A program made the position numbers and the translations under genes. Below are positions 58,173-64,000 of a stretch of DNA of 64,000 nucleotides, piece after piece; position 1 is the stretch's first letter; each line of letters begins with the position of its first letter. Under the pieces are notes generated by a model that was not told where the DNA came from, ran no database searches, and was given only the letters and a program-made list of their open reading frames with translations. The stretch lies in contig NZ_BBIO01000002.1 in NCBI RefSeq assembly GCF_000739695.1, positions 62,001-126,000 on the forward strand. Reading direction: 5' to 3'. Source of the stretch: Tepidicaulis marinus (lineage in GTDB: Bacteria > Pseudomonadota > Alphaproteobacteria > Parvibaculales > Parvibaculaceae).

Positions 58173-58349
58173 TCAGCCGCCGTCTTCGGGTGTGCCTGTC
58201 CCTTGCCGCCAACGCTCCAGGCTTTGTTCAAGCAAAATGCGCACGGCCTCGGAACGGGACGGCACCCTGTTGCCGTAACGGTAATCGTCGATTTCCTTCA
58301 ACTCCGAATCCGTCAGCAAAAGCTGAAGCTTAACCACCCTCTTTTCCAA
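58173..58349 (-). CDS. small ribbon-helix-helix protein
   Basis: 58 aa. KLQLLLTDSELKEIDDYRYG is followed by NRVPSRSEAVRILLEQSL, the full beta-strand/helix/helix pattern of an Arc/CopG-type DNA-binding dimer with the NRVPSRSEA turn. TTG 58349 is the best start: it has AAGGGGGA 6 nt upstream, directly after the phyR stop; GTG 58337 is an alternative. It lies 12 nt after phyR and 37 nt before the kinase, so it is co-transcribed. A regulatory role in the stress module is inferred. Short length and the non-ATG start make it easy to overlook. Confidence 0.8.
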   Translation of the reverse strand: MEKRVVKLQLLLTDSELKEIDDYRYGNRVPSRSEAVRILLEQSLERWRQGTGTPEDGG

Positions 58350-58361
58350 CCGAAGTCCCCC

Positions 58362-59132
58362 TTACTCCACAAGCACGGCGCGCGGCTTCGTCAACGCTTG
58401 CCAAAGCGCCGCCTTGATAGATTGATCACGATAGGGCTTCGTGACCACAAAAGCAGGCTCAAAGTCTTCACCGGTCAGCACATCGTCCGGATAGGCGGTA
58501 ATGAATATCGCAACCGTATCCTGTTCGGCAGTAATTTCCTTCACCGCATCAAGGCCGGTGCCGCCGGTTCCCAGGTCATAGTCCGCCAGCAAAAGATCAG
58601 GGCGCACGCGCTCGGCAAGAGCCACGGCTTCGTTTTTCGTGCGGGCTTTGCCCAAAACCTTCACACCCTGCGCGCTTACCAGATCGGCAATCTCCTCGGC
58701 GATCAAGGGTTCGTCTTCGATAATGATGGCGGTCCCTTCCAAGGTCACGTTGGCGCGCTCGCGGGCGGTATCCAGAAAAGCTTCTGTGACCTCAAGCGAT
58801 TGATTGACGATCTGCGCGGCCAGCTGAATGGGAAATCCCAAGACATCGACCATCAGCAAAACCTGCCGGCTGAGATCCTGCTCCGGCGATACGCTCTGTA
58901 AAAGGGCGGAATTGGAGAAAACCCGGGCCGATTGAGGCGCGGCATGCGCGTTGTTCCATATCTCGTAAACCGATTGGAAAAGCAGCGGCAGGCGCGCCGA
59001 TTCCGGCATCGCCTCGAACGGTTCCAGGTTGATTTCTGCAAGGGCGCTGCGGGCAACCTCATCGCCAAGAAGCTGGTCATTGGTCAGTGCCCGCAAATAT
59101 TGCCGCAGGATATTGACTTCCTTTGTCAGCAT
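58362..59132 (-). CDS. phyR: PhyR-like anti-anti-sigma response regulator
   Basis: 256 aa. An N-terminal sigma-like (EcfG-mimic) domain (about 1-130) precedes a receiver domain with AIIIEDEPLIAEEI, phospho-acceptor Asp184 (LLLADYDLG) and VTKPY (Lys232). FITAYPDDVLTG matches the family. When phosphorylated PhyR binds anti-sigma NepR and frees EcfG. The sigma-like half is divergent from typical PhyR. No nepR or ecfG is in the adjacent 289 nt. ATG 59132 follows GGGGCGGC; an upstream in-frame start at 59171 is weak. Confidence 0.88.
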   Translation of the reverse strand: MLTKEVNILRQYLRALTNDQLLGDEVARSALAEINLEPFEAMPESARLPLLFQSVYEIWNNAHAAPQSARVFSNSALLQSVSPEQDLSRQVLLMVDVLGFPIQLAAQIVNQSLEVTEAFLDTARERANVTLEGTAIIIEDEPLIAEEIADLVSAQGVKVLGKARTKNEAVALAERVRPDLLLADYDLGTGGTGLDAVKEITAEQDTVAIFITAYPDDVLTGEDFEPAFVVTKPYRDQSIKAALWQALTKPRAVLVE

Positions 59133-59421
59133 GATGCCGCCCCTAACCCGTCGAGCCTGTGCGCCGCGCAAAAATGGCAGAGCCGGCCCCTAGGGTCAAC
59201 TAATTGAAAAACAAAAGTTTTTACGACTAACGGCACCAAAACCAGCGCCCTAAGTTGAGCAGAAACCCGGGAAGATAACGCCGGATATGATCTTTTGTTC
59301 GCATTTGTTCGTAAATGACACAATAAGCGGGTTCACAAACCGATGAGCGCGCAGAAAATCATGGTGTTAGCGAAGACCCGTTTCTTCTAGACTGACCTGT
59401 GATGTTTGGGAGGGCTTTGGT
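59133..59421. promoter_or_regulatory. phyR-cfa divergent intergenic region
   Basis: 289 nt with no supported gene; neither nepR nor ecfG is here. TTTGTTCG occurs twice (59294-59301 and 59304-59311) with a 10-bp period. I find no GGAAC...GTT EcfG-type promoter. Confidence 0.4.
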
Positions 59422-60654
59422 ATGACCGGGTTCCAGGTTCCTGTAGACGTCACGGCGGCTGATTTGTCCGCCATGAAAGACATTCCGTGGCTGACCCGCG
59501 CCATCTTGCGAATCGCAACGCGTATCTCTGCCGGCAGCTTGACCGTGGAACTGCCGAACGGCCGCAAGATCCGCTTTTCGGGCCCCCAGCCCGGCCCCGA
59601 CGCCGAACTGCATATCCGGGACTACAATTTCGCAAAATACATCGTGACGGGCGGCGATCTGGGCGCGGCGGAAGCCTATTTGCGCGGCCTCTGGGAAAGC
59701 CCCCGTATCGAGGTGTTTCTCCAGCTTTTCGCCGCCAACCGGCAGGCCCTCTCCCAAACGCGCAACGGCCTCAAACTCGCCCGCCTTATCGGGCGCATCG
59801 GCCATCTCTTGCGCCACAACAACCGGCGCAACGCCAAAAAGAATATCGAGTATCACTACGATCTCGGCAACAGCTTCTATATGCGCTGGCTGGACCCGAC
59901 CATGACGTACTCCTCGGGCAAGTTCGAAACACCGAATGACGATCTCACCGCCGCCCAGCTCAATAAATACCGCTCGCTCGCCAAACGCATCGACCTGCGC
60001 CCCGAACATCATGTGCTTGAAATCGGCAGCGGCTGGGGCGGCTTTGCCGAGTTTGCCGCAAAGGAAATCGGCTGCCGCGTCACCGGCATCACCATCTCCA
60101 AGGAGCAGCTTGAATTCGCCCGCGCCCGCATGGCGCGCGAAGGGCTTCAGGACCGGGTGGAAATCCGCTATCAAGATTACCGCGACGTGCCGGAGAAATA
60201 TGACCGCATCGCCTCCATCGAAATGTTCGAAGCGGTGGGCGAGCGCTATTGGCCGGCTTATTTTTCCAAGATCGGCGAATGCCTGAAACCGGGCGGCCTT
60301 GCCGGCCTGCAGATCATCACCATCGACGATAAATCCTTCCCTTCCTACCGCAGCGGCGTCGATTTCATTCAGCGCTATATCTTCCCAGGCGGCATGCTGC
60401 CTTCCATAAAAGCGCTGCGCGATGAGGTCACCTCCGCCGGGCTCGACTGGAAGGACAATCTGAATTTCGGGCTCGACTATGCAAAGACGCTCGCCCATTG
60501 GCGCGACCGTTTTCTGGAAGCCTGGCCGGAAATTCAGCCGCTGGGCTTCGATGAACGCTTCAAGCGCATGTGGGAATATTACCTGGCCTATTGCGAGGCC
60601 GGTTTCCGCGCCGGGAACATCGATGTGACCCAGCTCACCCTCGCAAAAAACTAG
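59422..60654 (+). CDS. cfa: cyclopropane-fatty-acyl-phospholipid synthase family methyltransferase
   Basis: 410 aa. An N-terminal Cfa domain is followed by EYHYDLGNSFYMRWLDPTMTYSS and the SAM motif VLEIGSGWGGF (about 198-208). It transfers a methylene from SAM to a double bond of membrane phospholipid chains; some family members make other fatty-acid modifications, so cyclopropane formation is the likely but not proven product. ATG 59422 follows GGGAGGGCTTTG. It diverges from phyR, and cfa is often stress-regulated. Confidence 0.92.
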   Translation: MTGFQVPVDVTAADLSAMKDIPWLTRAILRIATRISAGSLTVELPNGRKIRFSGPQPGPDAELHIRDYNFAKYIVTGGDLGAAEAYLRGLWESPRIEVFLQLFAANRQALSQTRNGLKLARLIGRIGHLLRHNNRRNAKKNIEYHYDLGNSFYMRWLDPTMTYSSGKFETPNDDLTAAQLNKYRSLAKRIDLRPEHHVLEIGSGWGGFAEFAAKEIGCRVTGITISKEQLEFARARMAREGLQDRVEIRYQDYRDVPEKYDRIASIEMFEAVGERYWPAYFSKIGECLKPGGLAGLQIITIDDKSFPSYRSGVDFIQRYIFPGGMLPSIKALRDEVTSAGLDWKDNLNFGLDYAKTLAHWRDRFLEAWPEIQPLGFDERFKRMWEYYLAYCEAGFRAGNIDVTQLTLAKN

Positions 60655-60717
60655 ACTTGGCCTCACCCCGCAGGCAGCCTGCCCTTACATGGCACGCAGC
60701 GGAGCGATGAGGCAGGT

Positions 60718-61335
60718 ATGGATTTGAAGCTCACCCCGGCAGAATATGGCCCCGGCGACGTGGAAGTGCTGCGCGAAGACACAGTCTGGCGCGAATGGGG
60801 CCGCGTGGTGATCTATGAATACCGCCACAAGCGCCATGACGGCACCTGGTCCGGCATTGTCAGGCGGGAGATGCACGCGGTGCGCAACACCGCAAGCGTG
60901 CTGCCCTGGGACCCGGCGCTCGATGCCGTGGTCCTGACCGAGCAGCTGCGGATGGTCGGCCTTTTTCAGCGGGCGGAGCGCCCCTGGGTCATCGAATGTA
61001 TTGCCGGGATGATCGACGAGGGCGAAGACCCCGGCGAAACTGCCCGGCGCGAGGCGGAAGAGGAAACCGGCGCGCGCATCGGCAAACTCGTCCCCGTTAT
61101 GAGCGGCTATACCTCACCCGGCGCCTGGGGCGAGAAGAGCCATCTCTTCGCGGCCACAGCCAATCTCTCCCAGGTCGGCGGATTTCACGGCCTTGCCTCG
61201 GAAAACGAAGACATCCGGGCGCTCGTCGTCCCCTTTGATGAGGCGTTTGCTGCCGTGAGCGACGGGCGCATCGAGGACGTCAAAACCGCCCTTCTTCTTC
61301 ACTGGCTTGCAGTCAATAAGGACAAATTGCTGTGA
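60718..61335 (+). CDS. nudF: Nudix hydrolase, ADP-ribose pyrophosphatase type
   Basis: 205 aa. The full Nudix box is present from GMIDEGED to REAEEETGARIG, with the metal-binding REAEEE glutamates. VLPWDPALDAVVLTEQLRM and SGYTSPGAWGEKSHLF are typical of ADP-ribose pyrophosphatases. ATG 60718 follows GAGGCAG. It lies 63 nt after cfa and 96 nt before cysK. The symbol is a family-level guess. Confidence 0.85.
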   Translation: MDLKLTPAEYGPGDVEVLREDTVWREWGRVVIYEYRHKRHDGTWSGIVRREMHAVRNTASVLPWDPALDAVVLTEQLRMVGLFQRAERPWVIECIAGMIDEGEDPGETARREAEEETGARIGKLVPVMSGYTSPGAWGEKSHLFAATANLSQVGGFHGLASENEDIRALVVPFDEAFAAVSDGRIEDVKTALLLHWLAVNKDKLL

Positions 61336-61431
61336 GCACCGCCCAGCCTTGAAGCGGGCGGAAACGAGGGTTACTTTCGGGAAAGCAAAATCACGAAGAA
61401 CCGGCCGCGCCGGCCCTCTAAGGACGATCTC

Positions 61432-62436
61432 ATGAAAATAAAAAACGGATTGATCGATTCCATCGGCAATACCCCGCTGATCCGCCTGAAAAAAGCCTCC
61501 GAGGAAACCGGGTGCGACATTCTGGGCAAGGCGGAATTTCTGAACCCCGGTCAATCGGTCAAGGACAGGGCCGCGCTTTTCATCATCAAGGACGCGATCG
61601 CCAAGGGCACCTTGCGCCCGGGCGGCACGATCGTGGAAGGCACGGCGGGCAATACCGGCATCGGCCTGGCGCTGGTCGGCAATGCCATGGGCTTTAAAAC
61701 CGTCATCGTCATTCCCGAGACCCAGTCGCAGGAAAAGAAAGACATGCTGCGCCTTTGCGGCGCCGAGCTCATCGAAGTCCCGGCGGTGCCGTACAAAGAC
61801 CCCAATAATTACGTGAAATATTCCGGCCGTCTGGCCGAAGAGCTGGCTGCAAAAGAGCCCAATGGCGCGATCTGGGCGAACCAGTTCGACAATGTCGCCA
61901 ACCGCCAGGGCCATATCGAAACGACGGGCCCGGAAATCTGGGACCAGACGGACGGCAAGGTGGACGGCTTCATCTGCGCCGTCGGCACCGGCGGCACGCT
62001 GGCCGGCATCGGCATGGCGCTCAAAGAGCGCAACAAGGATGTGGTGATCGGCCTTGCCGACCCGATGGGCGCCGCGCTTTACAATTATTATGCCCATGGC
62101 GAACTGAAAGCCGAAGGCAGTTCCATTACCGAGGGCATCGGCCAGGGCCGCATCACCGCCAATCTGGAAGGCGCGCCCATCGACGAGCCGTTCCAGATTC
62201 CGGATACCGAGGCCCTGCCCATCGCCTTCGATCTTCTCCAGCATGAGGGCCTTTGCATGGGCGGCTCGACGGGCATCAATGTCGCCGGCGCCATCCGCCT
62301 TGCCAAAAAGATGGGGCCCGGCCACCGGATCGTGACGATCCTCTGCGATTACGGGAACCGCTATCAAAGCAAGATGTTCAACCCGGCCTTCCTGAAAGAA
62401 CAGGGTCTGCCGGTACCGCCATGGATGGACAAATGA
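61432..62436 (+). CDS. cysK: cysteine synthase A family enzyme
   Basis: 334 aa PLP-dependent enzyme making cysteine from O-acetylserine and sulfide. The PLP lysine is Lys44 in GQSVKDRA, with TAGNTGIGLAL (Ser replaced by Ala in the usual TSGNTG) and GTGGTLAGIG. The alanine may alter substrate handling; cystathionine beta-synthase-like and CysM-like members are other possibilities. ATG 61432. The stop overlaps the sseA start by 4 nt. Confidence 0.9.
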   Translation: MKIKNGLIDSIGNTPLIRLKKASEETGCDILGKAEFLNPGQSVKDRAALFIIKDAIAKGTLRPGGTIVEGTAGNTGIGLALVGNAMGFKTVIVIPETQSQEKKDMLRLCGAELIEVPAVPYKDPNNYVKYSGRLAEELAAKEPNGAIWANQFDNVANRQGHIETTGPEIWDQTDGKVDGFICAVGTGGTLAGIGMALKERNKDVVIGLADPMGAALYNYYAHGELKAEGSSITEGIGQGRITANLEGAPIDEPFQIPDTEALPIAFDLLQHEGLCMGGSTGINVAGAIRLAKKMGPGHRIVTILCDYGNRYQSKMFNPAFLKEQGLPVPPWMDK

Positions 62437-63296
62437 GCGGCGCCGCTGAGACCCGCACCATCCCCGCGCTCGTGGCAACCGAGTGGCTCGCCATTCATTT
62501 GAGCGAGCCCGACGTCAAACCGGTCGATGCGTCCTGGTATCTGCCGCAAATGAACCGGGACCCGAAAGCCGAGTTCGAGGCAGCGCATATTCCCGGCGCC
62601 GTCTTCTTCGATATCGACGCCGTCAGCGACACCAAAAGCCCCTACCCGCATACGCTGCCCGCGCCTGAAGATTTTGCCGAAGCGGCGGGCAAGCTCGGCC
62701 TTTCCAATGAAGATCACATCATCGTCTATGACACGGCAGGCCTGATGAGCGCGCCGCGCGTCTGGTGGATGTTCAAGACCATGGGGCATGAAAAAGTTTC
62801 CGTGCTGAATGGCGGCTTCAAGAAATGGCAGGCCGAGCACCGCCATGTCAAAGCCGGCTGGCCGGAGAAAAAGGCGAAACGATTCACCGCGCGCCTTCGC
62901 AAGGAGAACCTGCGCACGCTGGATGAGATGCGCGGTCTTCTGGAAAGCGGCAACGCGCAAATCCTGGATGCCCGCTCCAAAGGCCGCTTTGAAGGCACGG
63001 CGCCGGAGCCGCGCCCCGGCCTTGCCTCGGGGCACATGCCCGGAAGCCTCAACCTGCCTTTCGATGCGCTGACAGCGCCGGATGGCACGGTGAAGGCGAA
63101 AAGCGAGCTGAAAGCGCTTTTCAAGCACGCAGGGCTTGCGCTTGAAAAGCCGGTCGTCACCACTTGCGGTTCGGGCGTAACGGCTGCCGCCCTCTATCTG
63201 GCGCTTACCCATTTGGGAAAAGACGACCTTGCCTTATATGATGGTTCATGGGCGGAATGGGCGGCGCAGCCGAATGCGCCGATTGAAACAGGCTGA
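62433..63296 (+). CDS. sseA: 3-mercaptopyruvate sulfurtransferase
   Basis: 287 aa with two rhodanese domains. The first (about 8-135) is inactive; the second carries catalytic Cys245 in TTCGSGVTAAA, the mercaptopyruvate-type CGSGVTA loop. ATG 62433 overlaps the cysK stop (ATGA); in-frame ATG 62421 is the alternative. Longer frames to 62253 lie inside cysK and are discarded. Coupling with cysK suggests joint sulfur metabolism. The GNAT gene follows 2 nt later. Confidence 0.93.
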   Translation: MSGAAETRTIPALVATEWLAIHLSEPDVKPVDASWYLPQMNRDPKAEFEAAHIPGAVFFDIDAVSDTKSPYPHTLPAPEDFAEAAGKLGLSNEDHIIVYDTAGLMSAPRVWWMFKTMGHEKVSVLNGGFKKWQAEHRHVKAGWPEKKAKRFTARLRKENLRTLDEMRGLLESGNAQILDARSKGRFEGTAPEPRPGLASGHMPGSLNLPFDALTAPDGTVKAKSELKALFKHAGLALEKPVVTTCGSGVTAAALYLALTHLGKDDLALYDGSWAEWAAQPNAPIETG

Positions 63297-63298
63297 AA

Positions 63299-63829
63299 AT
63301 GCCAAAACGCTACCGAACGACAGTGACCCACCTTGAAATGCGCGAGGACCCGCGCGTGCATTGCCCGCCGCCATTCGGGCATTACGCGCTTTTTCGCGCC
63401 GTCGATATGCCCATCCACTTTTACCGCTACCTCTATCACGTCGTGGGCCATAATCACGTCTGGGTGCACCGCAAGAAGTTGGATGATGAAGCCCTTGCCG
63501 CCATCGTCCATTCGCCCAATGTGGAAATCTACGTACTTTATCTGGACGGCAGCCCGGCCGGATTTTTCGAGCTGGACCTGCGGCACCTGCCCCGTGCCGA
63601 GCTTTCCTTTCTCGGCATCGTGCCGGAATTTATCGGGCGCGGGCTCGGGCGTTTTCTCTTATGCGAGGCCATTCGCACGGCCTGGGACCGCAACCCGAGC
63701 AAAGTTACCATCCAGACCTGCACGCTCGATCATCCGCGCGCCCTGCCGCTTTATCAGCGCCACGGCTTCGTGCCTTACGCGCAAGAAGAAGTTGAGCTGG
63801 AAGATGACGGCGAAGGGCCGGGCTTCTGA
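63299..63829 (+). CDS. GNAT family N-acetyltransferase
   Basis: 176 aa. Motif A is GIVPEFIGRGLGRFLL (the R-x-x-G-x-G pyrophosphate loop), followed by HPRALPLYQRHGFVPY. HFYRYLYHVVGHNHVW marks a subfamily often found beside sulfur genes. The acceptor is unknown. ATG 63299, 2 nt after the sseA stop, so cysK-sseA-GNAT is one unit. Confidence 0.9.
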   Translation: MPKRYRTTVTHLEMREDPRVHCPPPFGHYALFRAVDMPIHFYRYLYHVVGHNHVWVHRKKLDDEALAAIVHSPNVEIYVLYLDGSPAGFFELDLRHLPRAELSFLGIVPEFIGRGLGRFLLCEAIRTAWDRNPSKVTIQTCTLDHPRALPLYQRHGFVPYAQEEVELEDDGEGPGF

Positions 63830-63832
63830 CAC

Positions 63833-64000
63833 TTAGCCGATGATTTGGCTGAGGAAGGCTTTCGTCCGCTCGCTTTGCGGGTTCGTGAAGAAAGTTTCCG
63901 GCGGTGCGATTTCGATAATCTCGCCCTCATCCATGAAGATCATCCGATCCGCCACTTCCCGCGCAAAGCCCATTTCGTGCGTTACACAGAGCATGGTCAT
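63833..64000 (-). CDS. amino-acid ABC transporter ATP-binding protein, 3' part
   Basis: The C-terminal 55 aa of a gene that enters from beyond the right edge. LCVTHEMGFAREVADRMIFM is the H-loop region of the GlnQ/AapP group, followed by DEGEIIEIAPPETFFTNPQ and SERTKAFLSQII, all typical of polar amino-acid importer ATPases. The 5' end is outside the window. It converges with the GNAT gene, 3 nt apart. Confidence 0.9.
   Translation of the reverse strand: MTMLCVTHEMGFAREVADRMIFMDEGEIIEIAPPETFFTNPQSERTKAFLSQIIG

Noticed and set aside
59297-59310. GTTC-N6-GTTC as a second LexA box
   Set aside because: The spacing is 6 nt, not the required 7, and the adjoining genes (phyR, cfa) are not SOS genes.
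59133-59421. A hidden nepR in the phyR-cfa gap
   Set aside because: Only frames of about 15-18 codons exist there and none resembles NepR.

Overview
The window reads as chromosomal DNA of an alphaproteobacterium. It is GC-rich and densely packed. Evidence includes a PhyR-type stress regulator with a HisKA_2 kinase, a PopZ polar organiser, a DUF2852 protein, an alphaproteobacterial LexA box (GTTC-N7-GTTC) beside uvrA, and the gene order trmFO / secF-secD-yajC / DUF815 ATPase / nlpD-pcm-surE-serS / tatCBA / scpBA / nagZ / SPOR / argS / dgt / erpA / xthA, which is a familiar alphaproteobacterial block. The genus cannot be fixed from the sequence alone; a Hyphomicrobiales- or Parvibaculales-like organism is plausible. 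There are no rRNA genes, CRISPR arrays, integrases, transposases or recognisable insertion sequences.

Layout. (1) 1-6300: ssb and uvrA diverge around an SOS box, followed by a Tat-exported PhoD-type phosphatase. (2) 6.3-9.3 kb: two tandem amidase-signature hydrolases. (3) 9.3-30.8 kb: the conserved housekeeping block, covering tRNA modification, Sec and Tat export, complex I assembly-factor homologues, envelope maintenance, chromosome segregation, aminoacyl-tRNA synthetases, nucleotide and Fe-S metabolism and DNA repair. Many genes overlap by 1 or 4 nt, so they are probably translationally coupled. (4) 30.8-38.3 kb: mixed metabolism, namely an M81 peptidase, EthD, Sel1, a Dph6-like ATPase, ilvD, an alcohol dehydrogenase, a DUF2852 protein and a lipoprotein gene broken at a G8 run. 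(5) 38.4-44.2 kb: valS, popZ, tolC and a second PIMT-like gene. (6) 44.4-54.7 kb: a compact surface-polysaccharide locus lying between tRNA-Cys and tRNA-Asn, with a polymerase/ligase, an initiating sugar transferase, one GT4, an export lipoprotein, a Wzc/GumC-like protein with an altered Walker A, a flippase and a deacetylase. (7) 54.8-59.2 kb: an ABC exporter, then a general-stress module phyR / small ribbon-helix-helix gene / HisKA_2 kinase. (8) 59.4-64 kb: a Cfa-type methyltransferase, an ADP-ribose pyrophosphatase, cysteine synthase / mercaptopyruvate sulfurtransferase / GNAT, and the 3' end of an amino-acid ABC transporter ATPase gene.

Most of the window is ordinary core genome. No wholly new multi-gene system can be demonstrated. 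The points most worth checking are the lipoprotein frame break at G8 (38249-38256), the unannotated 58-codon ribbon-helix-helix gene between phyR and its kinase, the histone-H1-like tail on UvrA, the arginine-for-lysine Walker A in the Wzc/GumC-like protein, and the clustering of NDUFAF3- and NDUFAF6-family homologues with SecDF-YajC.
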